A stretch of 64,000 nt of DNA from Apostichopus japonicus (lineage: Eukaryota; Echinodermata; Holothuroidea; Aspidochirotida; Stichopodidae), in contig NC_092573.1 in assembly GCF_037975245.1 (NCBI RefSeq), forward strand, positions 5,581,501-5,645,500, written 5' to 3'. Numbering within the stretch: the first letter of the stretch is position 1; every line of letters starts with the position of its first letter. The position numbers and the translations under genes are program-made. The notes under the pieces were generated by a model that had not been told where the DNA came from, ran no database searches, and saw only the letters and a list, made by a program, of their open reading frames with translations. This document shows positions 12,353-25,300 of the stretch, one piece after another.

Positions 12353-13596
12353 CAGGGGCGTATCCAGGATTTTCCAATAGGGGGGGGGGGGGCGCCAGGC
12401 ATGAATGATCGCCGTCCTGGGGGATGGGTCTAAGGGGAGGGTTGTACAATTTTTGCTTTCAAAGAAGGGCTGAAATGCAAAAATGGTGTCATATGCATGG
12501 GCGGCGATCCGTACTTCCGAGTAAGGGGGGGGGGGGGATATGACCTTGTTAACTATCTAAGCGTAGCGCCACCATGAGTTGGCGCGAAGCGTACAAGAAA
12601 ATTTTGGGATTAACAAACCCTCTAGATGGCCGGAAACGGCACTTCCCGAGGTTTCCAAGCGGCATATACCCAACTTTAAAATAGGGATGTCATGTCCGAA
12701 ATATCTCATAATCAGGATCCAAAATACTTTTTTTTTAATTTCGGGTGCTATTTTGGGAAAATTGCCCCTGTCAATCTTGTTTCAGGCGCAACGTTAGAAT
12801 GTTCGAGAGCTCTGTTATATTATTCGATGAAGAAAATGGCCTCATGCAGGCTATTATAGGCCTATACACATGCAATACACAATTACACATAGTTACATTC
12901 CTAGGTACCGATTGCTAGGGCATCCAGGTGAAACGTGTATTAAGCATTACCCTGGTTACATGAGATTCTCAGCTGTTCGAGGGAACATGTACGTGTGTAG
13001 GCCTACTATAGGGCCTATATGAATACTATGAGGGTGCATATATGTACTATATCAATACCGTGGGCGCAATAATACATTTTGTTGTTATAGGGCCAATGAA
13101 GCCTACAGTCAACTATTTTTGCTTTATAAAGACGCTTTATTTGAAAAGATCGCACTGCGTTTATGGTAGGCGAGAAATGAAGCTAAAAAAGAGCCGTACA
13201 TTAACGAAGATGCATAAATGTAGGCAAGAAAATATTCTTATCCCTGGCATTTGGTGGGGGGGGGGATATGGTGCATTACATCCCCTCCACCCATTTTCAT
13301 GGGGGGATATATCCCCCCTCCACCCAGGATCGCCGCCCATGGCCATATGTGATCCATTTTTCGACCTTAATAATAAGCAACATTTCCAGTAAATATGGAC
13401 ACAAAATGCACAATTTAGTATGGCTGGCATGTCATTTAGTGTTTATAGTGATAATACAAACACAATTACCATCTATGTTTCTAAAACTATTATGCCGCCG
13501 AACTTCGCCAGAACCTTTTTTTGGCAAACAAAAAATAAAGCATACGGGAGGGGGTGGGGGGTTGAGCGATCACCGACATCTCACATAAAGGTCGTC

Positions 13597-13627
<31 letters not shown>

Positions 13628-13706
13628 GCTAAACTTTTTTTTTTTTTGGTGACGGCCAATAGGGGGGGGGCGCGCGCCTGTTGCGCCCCCCCTGGATACG
13701 CCCCTG
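12353..13706. mobile_element. hAT-like non-autonomous DNA transposon (outer element)
   Basis: Terminal inverted repeats CAGGGGCGTATCCAGGA (left, from 12,353) and its complement ending CTGGATACGCCCCTG (right, to 13,706) bound a 1,354-bp element. ATGTAAC occurs immediately outside both ends (12,346-12,352 and 13,707-13,713), a 7-bp target duplication. Removing the element restores the uninterrupted satellite phrase AGCTATGTAACTATTGTAAG seen at 11,455. Sub-terminal poly-G runs and a GATCGCCGTCCTGGGGGATG motif at 12,407 are shared with other elements in this window. No transposase is encoded. hAT elements usually give 8-bp duplications, so the superfamily call is tentative. Confidence 0.8.
12496..13341. 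mobile_element. Second hAT-like MITE nested inside the first
   Basis: A 15-bp perfect inverted repeat, CATGGGCGGCGATCC at 12,496-12,510 and its complement at 13,327-13,341, bounds 846 bp. The flanking 8-mers GTCATATG (12,488-12,495) and GCCATATG (13,342-13,349) differ at one base and may be a target duplication. Long G runs follow the left repeat and C/G runs precede the right one. No protein is encoded. Confidence 0.65.
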
Positions 13707-14592
13707 ATGTAACTATTGTAAGACACATATATTCATAGCTTAAACCTATTTGTAAGTATTCTAATCCACAGATATTCATAGTTTAATACTTTTCGTAAAC
13801 ATTCTAAGCTACAGATATTCATAAATTAATAGTATTCGTAAGTATTCTAAGCCAAAGATATTCATAAATAAATTAGTTTAGGTTACTATTGTAAGCCACA
13901 TATATTCATAGTTTAATACTATTCGAAAGTATTCGTAAGTATTCTAAACCACAGATATTCATAGTTTATTCCTATTTGTAACTATCCTAAGCCACAAATA
14001 GTCATAGTTTGATCCTATATGTAAGTATTCTAAGCCACAGATATGCATAGGATTATCCTATTTGTAACTATTCTAAGCCACAGATATACATAGATTAATC
14101 CAATTCGTTAGTATTCTAAGCTAGAGATATTCATAAGTAAAATAGCTATGCAACTATTGTAAGCCACATATATTCATGTATAAGTTGACTATGTAAATAT
14201 TCTATGCCACAGATATTCATAGGTTGATCCTATTCATAAGTATTCTAAGCCACGGGAATTCAGAGATTAATCCTATTCTTCTTTATTCTAAGCCATAGAT
14301 ATTCATAGCTTAATCCTATTTGTAAGTATTCTAATCCACAGATATTCATAGCTTAATACTTTTCGTAAATATTCTAAGCTACAGATATTCATAAATTAAT
14401 AGTATTCGTAAGTATTCTAAGCCACAGATATTCAATAATAAATTAGTTTAGGTTACTATTGTAAGCCACATATATTCATAGTTTAAAACTATTCGAAAGT
14501 ATTCGTAAGTATTCTAAACCACAGATATTCATAGTTTAATCCTATTGTTGAGTATTCTAAGTCACAGATATTCATAGTTTAATCCTATTCGT
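13707..14592. repeat. 43-bp satellite array, type B, last segment
   Basis: Type-B monomers resume directly after the transposon, in phase with the left side. Variant words such as ATTCGAAAGTATTCGTAAG occur twice, about 560-580 bp apart, pointing to another local duplication. The array ends at CCTATTCGTG, where the GTCTG minisatellite begins with no unique sequence between. Confidence 0.85.
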
Positions 14593-17500
14593 GTCTGATC
14601 GTCTGCGTGTCTGATTGTCTAAGTGTCTGATCGTATCCGTGTCTGATCGTCTGCGTGTCTGATTGTCCGCGTGTCTGATTGTCTGCGTGTCTGATTATCT
14701 GCATGTCTGATTGTTTGATCGTCTGATTGTTTGATCGTCTGATTGTTTGATCGTCTGCGTGTCTGATTGTTTGATTGTCCGCTTGTTTGATTGTCTGCGT
14801 GTCTGATTGGCTGCGTTTTTTGTATTGTTTGATTGTATGCGTGTTTGCGTGTCTGATCGTCTGCGTGTCTGATCGTCTGCGTGTCTGATTGTCTGCGTGT
14901 CATCGCGTTTGCGTGTCATCGTGTCTGATTGTCTTTTTTTCATTGTCTGCTTGTCTGATTGTCTGTTTTTTCATTGACTGCGTGTCTGATGGTCTGCGTG
15001 TCTGATTGTCTGCTTGTCTGATTTTCTGCGTGTATGCGTGTCTGATTGTCTGCGTGTCTAATTTTCTGCGTGTCTGATCGTCTGATTGTCTGCGTGTCAT
15101 CGCGTTTGCGTGTCATCGTGTCTGCGTGTCTGATTGTCTGTTTTTTCATTGTCTGCGTGTCTGATTGTCTGTTTTTTCATTGTCTGTGTGTCTGATTGTC
15201 TGAGGGTCTGATTGTCTGCGTGTCTGATTGTCTGCGTCTCTGATTGTCTGCGTGTCTAATTGTCTGCGTGTCTGATTGTCTGCAAATCTGATTGTCTGCA
15301 TGTCTTATTGCCTGCGTGTCTGATTGTCTGCGTGTCTGATCGTCTGATTGTCTGATCGTCTAATTGTCTAATTGTGTGATCGTCTGATTGTTTGATCGTC
15401 TGCGTGTCTGATTGTTTGATTGTCTGATTGTGTGATTGTCTGTGTGTCTGATTGTTGATTGGCTGCGTTTTTTAATTGTTTGATTATATGCGTGTTTGCG
15501 TGTCTGATCGTCTGCGTGTCTGATCGTCTGCGTGTCTGATCATCTACGTGTCTGGTTGTCTGCGTGTCTGATTGTCTGCGTGTCTAATTGTCTGTGTGTC
15601 TGATCGTCTGATTGTCTGATTGTTTGATCGTCGGATTGTTTGATCGTCTGTGTGTCTGATTGTTTGATTGTCTGATTGTGTGATTGTCTGCGTGTCTGAT
15701 TGTTAACCTGTCTTATTGTCTGCATGTCTGATTGTATGCGTGTCTGATTGTCTGCATGTCTGATTGTAGGCGTGTCTGTGTGTCTGTTTGTCTGCGTGTC
15801 TGATTGTCTGATTGTCTGATTATCTGATTGTTTGGGTGTCCGCGTGTCTGATTATCTGATTGTTTGATCGTCTGATTGTTTGATCGTCTGATTGTTTGAT
15901 CGTCGGATTGTTTGATTGTCTGCGTGTCTGATTGTTTGATTGGCTGCGTTTTTTTATTGTTTGATGGTATGCGTCTTTGCGTGTCTGATCGTCCGTGTCT
16001 CTGGTTGTCTGCGTGGCATCGTGTCTTCGTGGCATCGTGTCTGCGTGTCTGATTGTCTGCTTGTCTGATTGTCTGTCTAATTGTCTGCGTGTCTGATTGT
16101 CTGCGTGTCTGATTGTCTGCTTATCTGATTGTCTGCGTGTCTAATTGTCTGGTTGTCTGCGTGTCTGATTGTCTGCGTGTCTGATTGGTTGATTGTCTGC
16201 GTGTCTGATTGTCTGATTGTCTGCGTGTATGGGTGTCTGATTGTCTGCGTGTATGATTGTCTGCGTGTCTGGTTGATTGTCTGATTGTCTAATTGTCTGA
16301 CTTTCTGATTGTCTGATTGTTTGATTGTCTGATTGTCTGATTGTTTGATCGTCTGATTGTTTGATCGTCTGCGTGTCTGATTGTTTGATTGTGTGATTGT
16401 GTGATTGCCTGCGTGTCTGATTGTTTGATTGGCTCGGTTTTTAAATGTTCGATTGTATGCATGTCTGCGTGTCTAAACATCTGCGTGTCTGATCGTCTGC
16501 GTATCTGATCGTCTGCGTGTCATCGTGTCTGCGTGTCTGGTTGTCTGATTGTCTGATTGTCTGCGTGTCTGGTTGATTGTATGCGTGTCTGATTGTCTGC
16601 GTGTCTGGTTGCAGACGTGTCTGTGTGTCTGTCTGCGTGTCTGATTGTCTGCGTGTCTGGTTGATTGTCTGATTGTCTGATTATCTGATTGTTTACGTGT
16701 CTGCGTGTCTGATTGTCTGATTGTGTGATTGTTTGATCGTCAGCGTGTCTGATTGTTTGATTGTCTGATTGTGTGATTGTCTGCGTGTCTGATTGTTTGA
16801 TTGGCTGCGTTTTTTTATTGTTTGCTTGTATGCGTGTTTGCGTGTCTGATTGTCTGCGTGTCTGGTTGCAGGCGTGTCTGTGTATCTGTTTGTCTGCGTG
16901 TCTGATTGTCTGCGTGTCTGGTTGATTGTCTGATTGTCTGATTATCTGATTGTTTACTTGTCTGCGTGTCTGATTGTCTGATTGTGTGATTGTTTGATCG
17001 TCAGCGTGTCTGATTGTTTGATTGTCTGATTGTGTGATTGTCTGCGTGTCTGCTTGTCTGATTGTCTGCGTGTCCGATTGTCTGCGTGTCTGATTGTCTG
17101 CATGTCTGATTGTCAGCGTGTCTGGTTGTCTGCATGTCTGATTGCCTGCGTGTCTGATTATCTGCGAGTCTGATCGTCTGACTGTCATATCGTCTAATTG
17201 TCTGCGTGTCTGATTGTCTGTTTTTTCATTGTCTGCGTGTCTGATTGTCTGTTTTTTCATTGTTTGATTGTATGCGTTTTTGCGTGTCTGATCGTCTGCG
17301 TGTCATCGTGTCTGCGTGTCTGATTGTCTGCGTGTCTGATTGTCTGCTATTCTAATTGTCTGCGTGTATGATTGTCTGATCATCTGCGTGTCCGATTGTC
17401 TTCGTGTCTAATTGTCTGTGTGTCTGATTGCCTGCGTGTCTGATTATCTGCGTGTCTGATCGTCTGATTGTCTGATCGTCTAATTTTCTGCGTGTCTGAT

Positions 17501-18888
17501 TGTCTGCGTGTTTAATTTACTGATTATTTGCGTGTCTGACTGTCTGATTGTTTGATCGTCTGATTGTTTGATCGTCTGATTGTTTGATCGTCTGCGTGTC
17601 TGATTGTTTGATTGTCTGATTGTGTGATTGTCTGCGTGTCTGATTGTTTGATTGGCTCGGTTTTTAATTGTTCGATTGTATGCATGTCTGCGTGTCTAAT
17701 CATCTGCGTATCTGATCGTCTGCGTTTCTGATCGTCTGCGTGTCATCGTGTCTGCGTGTCTGGTTGTCTGATTGTCTGCGTGTCTGGTTGATTGTCTGCG
17801 TGTCTGATTGCCTGGTTGACTTAGTGTCTGATTGTCTGCGTGTCTGATTGTTGATTGTCTGCGTGTCTGCGTGTCTGATTGTCTGACTGTCTGCGTGTCT
17901 GTTTGATTGTCTGCGTGTCTTTTTGTCTGCGTGTCTGATTATCTGATTGTCTGATCGTCTCCGTGTCTGATCGTCTGCGTGTCTTATTGTCTGCATGTCT
18001 GATTGTCTGCGTGTCTGGTTGTCTGCATGTCTGGTTGTCTGCATGTCTGATTGCCTGCGTATCTGATTATCTGCGAGTCTGATCGTTTGATTGTCTGATC
18101 GTCTAATTGCCTGCGTGTCTGATTGTCTGTTTTTCATTGTCTGCGTGTCTGATTGTCTGTTTTTTCATTGTTTGATTGTATGCGTGTTTTCGTGTCTGAT
18201 CGTCTGCGTGTCATCGTGTCTGCGTGTCTGATTGTCTGCGTGTCTGATTGTCTGCTATTCTAATTGTCTGCGTGTATGATTGTCAGATTGTCTGCGTGAC
18301 CGATTGTCTGCGTGTCCGATTGTCTGCGTGTCTGATTGTCTGCATGTCTGATTGTCTGCGTGTCTGATTGTCTGCATGTCTAATTGTCTGTGTGTCTGAT
18401 TGTCTGCGTGTCTGATTGCCTGCGTGTCTGGTTATCTGCTTGTCTGATCGTCTGATTGTCTGATCGTCTAATTGTCTGCGTGTCTGATTGTCTGCGTGTT
18501 TAATTTACTGATTATTTGCGTGTCTGACTGTCTGATTGTTTGATCGTCTGATTGTTTGATCATCTGCGTATCTAATTGTTTGATTGTCTGATTGTTTGAT
18601 TGTCTGCATTTTTTTATTGTTTGATTGTCTGCGTGTCTGCGTGTCTGCGTGTCTGATTGTCTGTTCGTCTGATCATCTGCGTGTTTGATTATCTTCGTTT
18701 CTGATAGTCTGCGAGTCTGATCGTCTGTGTGTCTGATCTTCTGTGTGTTTGATCATCTGCGTGTCTGATTGTCTGCGTGTCTGATTGTCTGCATGTCTGA
18801 TTGTCTGCGTGTCTGATTGTCGGCGTGTCTGATTGTCTGCTTGTCTAATTGTTTGATTGTCTGCGTGTCTGATTGTCTGAGGGTTGTT
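14593..18888. repeat. 4.3-kb minisatellite of 8-bp half-units (GTCTGATT / GTCTGCGT)
   Basis: The plus strand is composed almost wholly of GTCTGATT and GTCTGCGT with point variants (GTTTGATC, GTCTGATC, GTCTGCAT, GTTTGATTGGCTGCG). Longer blocks are duplicated: the phrase starting GGTTGCAGACGTGTCTG at 16,609 recurs near 16,865, TTGATTGGCTCGGTTTTTAA near 16,428 recurs near 17,649, and CTGCTATTCTAATTGTCTGC near 17,343 recurs near 18,250. The plus strand is strongly poor in A. Long minus-strand reading frames (up to 246 codons of QTRRQSDTQTIRHADN type) exist because the 16-bp unit lacks minus-strand stops in every frame; I do not call them genes. Confidence 0.92.
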
Positions 18889-19728
18889 TTCAAACTGTTT
18901 GGAACTCCTGATGTGTAACCATCTAGAAGGTATCAATGGAACTAACTCCTCGCCAGGTCCTACGGGACGAAAAGAGGGCATGGGCAGGGCCTCGGGGGGC
19001 AGTTCCCCAGGCGCTCAACCATGATTTCTTTGTCCTTTTTTATCTTTTGTCATTCGTAATCAAACGTGTGAGAATGGAACTAAGTACACACGTGTACAAT
19101 TTGGCGGTAACATGGCGCGCAAAGTGCACAATTTCTATGGCTGAAAGTACCGATAGCGGAATAACACGGACCCTGAGACAGTACAGTTGATCGAAAGAAA
19201 CACCTAGGTAATTATTTTACATTAGTCCCAGTTGCTAAGTAGTGCATATTGTGTCTGGTTTTTCAACTGTGTCTGGCTTTTCATATCCTTGTTTAACTTT
19301 GCCTTCCAGATTTTAATATTCCCATTCACAATATCTGCATGACGTATTTAAGCTTGTCGTTGCTGTGTTACGGTTTAATGTACATTGCAAAACTGGGTAT
19401 TTCTAGAAGACACTACAAGCTGACTAAACAAAGCAAACAACCGACAATTGTACAAGCTATGTAGACAACAAACCTTGACACATTCACTACAACGTGCAAA
19501 GTAGCTGTTGGAAAGAATCTGAAATATGACACATTTATCTAAGATATATGTTTGGTTTTTCACATATTTCGTAATAGCGCCATAAATGTGTAATGGTATC
19601 CCATGTCTCCGCTGTAATGATGTGCTGTTCAATTGTACGTCCAACAGAACATTTAGTAGGAAATTCCACGAGAACATCGGTTGCTGCTCGTAATCTATAG
19701 ATTATATTCTGTAGCCTGCCTACTCATT

Positions 19729-19754
19729 ATTGTAGTGCGCGTGCGCGCTACAAT
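19729..19754. repeat. 26-bp near-perfect GC-centred palindrome
   Basis: ATTGTAGTGCGCG is followed directly by TGCGCGCTACAAT; one arm is the complement of the other apart from the central step and one T/C position. It could extrude a hairpin. The centre is CG-alternating. A perfect 14-bp palindrome TAATCTATAGATTA lies 25 bp upstream (19,691-19,704). No function is assigned. Confidence 0.6.
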
Positions 19755-20868
19755 ATTGGCATTACTGGCCGAGCGAACGATACCTACATGACTGGGCGTT
19801 GAAACTTAAAGTTTCATATAGTCAATGGACATTTGCAGTTTCAGAAGCTAGCTGCGTAGCCAACTTTTTCTGAGCCGGTCGCGGCGCTCACTAGCGCCAT
19901 CACTTTATAGGTACTCACATGAATACTCCATGGTGTGTTGTCCGATCAAAAAATAACACCATGAACAACCGGAAAGCTCTTCCTTTAATTCTGCAAGCAC
20001 TCCACGCGCATATTGCGTATTTCCAGGCAAATCTTGTTCTAGTTAAGAAGGGTTTCTTTTCCCTAGTTTTTAGTTGAGGCAATTGCCATTACGATCACCG
20101 TTGTTATGTTGTCGATGATGCGATTTAAAATTGTAATACACATTGAAAAATAGACTAATCACAATCAAGTGATTCAAAATAACAAAACAAATAGAAAAGA
20201 TAATGTTTTATAGCTAAAAAATTAAATAAAATGTAATAATACATATACCTTATATATGTGACAGAATGGCTTACCCTTGATAATCTATCGTGTTCTTTTC
20301 CATAATTGTACGTATTTCTGAACAGCAATCTGAGTAGAAAGTTATCAATGAATATTGACAGAGCAAAGACACTATTACTTAGGACCTCAGGTAATTTAGT
20401 CAGTTTAATAATGTGCCACAATGTTGAATTTCTCTTGAAATACAAGGAACACACAACTTCACTTCATTGATTTATTTTTCCGCAGCCAGATGAACTATTT
20501 CACATAATTGACTGCATTAATATATCACATAGTCGAGAAACTAAGGAAGTATTCTAGGAAAGCGTCGCCGCTAACCTAACTACAGTGATTCGGTTAAACA
20601 TATAAAAATACCGACAATCGAGGAAGTTCTTTGATAAGCTATCGACTGTTTAATTAAACATTCCATTCAATCGTGGGATTGCTACCTTCTTTTTCAAGTC
20701 ATCTATTTTTTCGCATTGATTGAAGGATATATCAAGTTCACTGTTAGAGTCTCAGAGAAGATCATTTTCAATTATGTGGATTGCAAAAACGGTTTTTGCT
20801 TTTTACCTTTTTGTTCTGTTAGAACTATAGTCTTGTGTTTATAAAACGAGGTTACTTTGCCATGATCT

Positions 20869-20912
20869 GTGTGTGTGTATGTGTATGTGTATGGGTGCGT
20901 GTGTGTGTGATT
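20869..20912. repeat. TG-rich microsatellite
   Basis: Imperfect (GT)n with TATG and GCGT interruptions over about 44 bp. Confidence 0.8.
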
Positions 20913-21320
20913 AAAGTAAATACCAAGATTTCCAGCAATCTCTTTTCCTGGAACATTTGGTAGTGGTATTTGACGAATGCCGGATCTTGAGATGGTATGA
21001 AGTGCAATGGTTATGATGGCAGACTACAATAGGCAATCCCTTCCACAAAAATGCAAGAATTAGGGAGTTGAAAACAAATCCTTCTATAGACAGAGATAAT
21101 CAGAATTTTTAATATCAATATATCGGTTCTGTTTGAATAAGGATTATTATCAACTTGCTATGCTCATGACCTTCATTGAGTCCGTCATGTCATTATCATA
21201 TGTCGACACGGTTGATTAAACAATATGATAGTCCACTCTCTTGACATAGCCCTATAATTGCGTTACTCATAGGTTTCAAAACATGACAGTGCTACACTTT
21301 GCCCCAGAATATGGTATATG

Positions 21321-21548
21321 CATAGGCGTATGGGAAGACATATCACGAGTGGGATGGTTGGGGGGGGGGTCAGGGAAGGTGTTTGGTCTTAAAATCATGT
21401 CCCTGATTTGCAAACATTCATGACAATGAGTTAATGTTTGTTTAAATTTGCCATGAAAAATAAGTGCCATTGTCTTGAAATCTTCACACACAAAATTGCT
21501 CGGGAGGGGGGTTACCTGCCGCCCGCAGACCGGCCTCACACGCCTATG
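21321..21548. mobile_element. Candidate small MITE (228 bp)
   Basis: CATAGGCGTATGGG at the left and its imperfect complement ending CACACGCCTATG at the right bound 228 bp carrying a G10 tract and a second G6 tract just inside the right end. Flanking 8-mers GGTATATG and GGTTTATT match only partly, so a target duplication is not secure. It resembles the poly-G-bearing elements at 12,353 and 47,494 in layout. Confidence 0.45.
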
Positions 21549-22246
21549 GGTTTATTGTTTGTTTCAAACGTTCAAGGATAACATGTATCGCGATGTGACA
21601 GTGTTTAATAATACACTTATCCAATAGCAATTTCTTTCGGAACGTATTTTTAAGTATAGTCGTACCACAATTATTAATAGACCATTGGCCTACACACTAA
21701 AATCGTTACTTTCTAAGGCCGCTAGAGCATAGATAAAAATTTTCAACTGACATATCCTACCGACCATTTGATAGCTGGTGGCTTGGTTTATCAGTGCACA
21801 TTCAATTTTTGCCACCAAAACTGTTTAGATTTTGAAATCTAATCTCGCGCTGCAAAATCTTGTCTCACCCAATATTTTCTAAAATACCTTAAATCACCTT
21901 TAGTCCTCCAGATTATTAGACCATAAGTAGTTTGTTACATCCACTTCAACATCCAACAAAAAAAGGACGATCAGTCAGTTTTCGCTCGTAAAAGCGTAAG
22001 ATTAGCAACATCAGTTTCATCATATCACCAAAATAAACGTTCGTCATTAGTAATAATTAATAATAATAAAAAACAGGGGCTGTACTTTGTGCACCACATA
22101 TGTTGCAATCAAATTTGAATGATTAGAATTTCCGCTGTGGGTATATTGACACTGTTGTTGAACAGTTCAAATTCCAATTCACATTTACCGACAGACAACG
22201 ATCGACGGTTGAATATAGGATAAAGAATTTTAATCTCCACTTCAAG

Positions 22247-22301
22247 ATGGTGCAAGTTTCATCTGTGTATCTATTATCGGCATTGACCATTGTCAACTGG
22301 G
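22247..22301 (+). CDS. Gene A exon 1: signal peptide
   Basis: Encodes M-V-Q-V-S-S-V-Y-L-L-S-A-L-T-I-V-N-W, ending GGG|GTGAGT in phase 1. The hydrophobic core is short but typical. The start is chosen because the same leader-ATG-hydrophobic-W-G plan occurs at gene B, and the 5' leader word ATCGACGGTTG precedes both. Confidence 0.85.
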
Positions 22302-25300
22302 GTGAGTAAACCATAACATATTTTAACTTTTATGATATTATACTTGCACCATTCAGAACTACCATTCTGGCTTCTTCAATCTATTGTAACATTTCCCTTT
22401 TCAGCGCCCAATTTACATCTCATTCATACACAAACACTCATACCGATGATACACGTAACGAGGCACTATGCTCGTTGAACAGGCCCGTGGCCAGAGTCAT
22501 ATTTCTCAATTGGGGGTTGGGCGGGATGTGGTGGAGAGGGGAGGGGTGGATGGGCGGAGAATGTCGGCTGATGTCTGTCGTGGGCTGGGGTCTTGATATG
22601 GGTAAAGGGGCTTAGAAACAAACTGAATGATCTCTTACATCATTTGTACAACTATTTCAGCGTGCTTTAATAAATGTAGGCCATTTGGAAGAAAGTATGA
22701 TGTTTAATTATGGGACGGGGTTGGGAGGAGATGGGGTGGGGAGGGTGGAGTTGGAAGGGAAGGGACATGTGACTAAGGCCCTGTCAATGAATAATATTGA
22801 TCCTCTGTTTTTCGCCATGAATGTGCATTACAACGTCGGTTCATGTTTGAAAATATTGAATTATTAAATTCATACAGGTTACATTTCCTTTTGACATATT
22901 TGATTTATGAGAATGTCAAATATGGAAACTTTGATTAGCTTTATAGTTTTAGAAGAATCCTCTGTGAACCAATGATATTGCGGAAACTTTCTGTCTAACT
23001 TATACAATATCATAGGCAGATTTTAAAAGTGAGCTGGAATAATTGATTACATTTAGACTAACAGTTAATTAATAGTTAAATTTTATTTCCATTGTTTAAA
23101 TAAAAATGGAAAGCGTATGCGTGAAACTTTAGCATTCCATTAAAGTTAATCTAAGCAGGCCTCACGTTTAGAAAGTTGGAAAGGCAAAATTTATTACGAA
23201 GTTGACACCATGCCTTTATTGTATATGTCGACTTCCTCTACAGATCAATATCTCAGTTATGTTTGTTTTAAATCAATACCAATTATTACTTAATGAAGAA
23301 GCCGATATCAAATCATTATATTCAATTGAAACCATATTGTCAATATAACAACAAAACGCAATTAATATGATAAGCTATTTAAATAAAGGCTTCATGTGTT
23401 TTCTTTCCCTTATTCTTATATCAGATTACAGATTAACTTGATTTTAACCCCGTGCTTTTTCTTACACAGGTTACTCGTTAGGCATTTGCCAATCAGGGGG
23501 TAAGTCTACAAGACTACTTAAAATTAAGTGCCGCTTGGTCAATATATTGAGAACGACAATCAGCCACCCCCCCCCCCAAAAAAAAAAAAAAACCAACGGT
23601 GGAAACTACCGGAAAGGGAAGCCTTTTCTAGGAAATTGAATCATATAATTAGGCCTTGAACAGGCAAGGAATGACATTAAATAGAGATCGAAGTATACTT
23701 TCTATTTCTTAAGCATGAACATGATTAGTTTGTTTGTCAACAGGTAAATCAAGTCAAAATTACCGAATAAAAATCTAGGTAACATCGGAAGTAACGAAGT
23801 CGAAGACACCATGCTAGATTTGTTGAAAAATTAACAACATGCAGGAAACAATTGTGTTGAATTTTGGTTCAGTTTGAAATTTTTTGTCACTCAGACACTT
23901 TGTTGTGTTCCGAGTTCATTAAATGTAAAAGGCAATAGGGACAGAACCCCCAACCCCACCGCCCCTCCCCCAAATTAACCCTAAAAAAATGTCTCGAGTG
24001 TTTACTGCATGGCTGGAAATACTGATCATTAAATCCATCTGATATACGCCATCATTGCTAAATATAGCATTATAGTCATTCCATTATTTTATGATAACCG
24101 ATGCGTCTATATATTTTCCATCAATCCTTCGCTGTATATATAGAATCGTTTCGCTTTAGTTAACATTTTACACAATGACAGCGCAAAATCACAATGGAAT
24201 ACAAATATATGAAGATGCAAAATATGATCGATATGTATGATGATTCTTATCTATATAAATCAAGAGATTTATCTAAAGTTTCATGACAAAGTCCAGAAAT
24301 CAGTCGTTGTTTTCATCGGGGAGGGAAGTTCGAAATAAACGTGTATGATAGCGTGAACGATGCGTTTAATTTCACGGACAACAAGGCAATATTTTCACCT
24401 TGTTTTTTTGTCAGGGTCTCGACTCTTCAGATTATATGCAGGGTAATAAAAATACGGTGTTTGCTTTGATATTGTTGCCAGCAAATTATTAGCTCTCAAT
24501 TTGAACTGGTAACACGACACTGTTTCATATATATTTGTCTGAACCGTTGCCCACGGCAACTTTACAGCAGGAGGATGAAAGCAAATAACTTGTTGCTAAA
24601 ATAACTATTTCCATGTTAGAGAGTACTTCAATGTTAGAGAGTTTGAATATGTAAAGACCAAAAACCAATTTTTATTTCACTGACCTTAACCAGAACATTG
24701 ACTATGTTAGCTGTTGCCCATTTATTTCATTTTTCTCTGACTTTATCAGCTTTACGAGGGATTATTAGGATAGTAACTATACAGCCATATATACCCTACA
24801 CATAAAAATAACATTAATTTCAAGCAGATATACAAAGGAAGAAACCAGTTGCATATGAAAAACAAGATAAAATATGACAAACTAAAATAAAATTACTAAA
24901 AAATGTGAGAAAAAAATACAAACCAAGGAAGTAGATATATCGTTTGCATAATGTTCATTTATATACTGTCTTTGTTGAAATAAATGAAGAACTTCATAGA
25001 TGATTAAATGATACCTCACTTTCAATATATACGATACGACAACTATTCTAAGTTTAGAGATTTTAATGAAAATCAGGAAATATACGAAAAAGTGGTAGAT
25101 AGACGGTCCCCAGTTTGTGTCAAACCACAGGAGGGCAAAGTGGGCTTGAAGCTCATTTTTTGTTACCAAAGAGGAGGTTTTCAAAGCTTTTTGAAAGATA
25201 ATCGGAACTTTACCTTGTTTGTAATTTCTTTCTCTGCATGAAAGCTTTATAGATAATGTAATTTCTTCTTCTTCTTTGTGATATCTATGAATGCAACCGC

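Larger units (their letters stand above)
18889..22246. other. Intergenic DNA upstream of gene A
   Basis: No gene with recognisable domains. It holds a GC-rich palindrome at 19,729-19,754, a TG-rich microsatellite near 20,869-20,912, and a small candidate MITE at 21,321-21,548. The last 100 bases resemble the 5' leader of gene B (CATTTAC..ACAGAC..ATCGACGGTTG), so the gene A transcript probably begins near 22,150; TATATT at 22,142-22,147 is a weak TATA candidate. Confidence 0.5.

Noticed and set aside
16520-17260. 246-codon minus-strand frame rich in QTRRQSDTQ
   Set aside because: Lies wholly inside the GTCTGATT/GTCTGCGT minisatellite. The 16-bp unit has no minus-strand stop in any frame, so long frames are expected by chance, and neighbouring frames are equally open.
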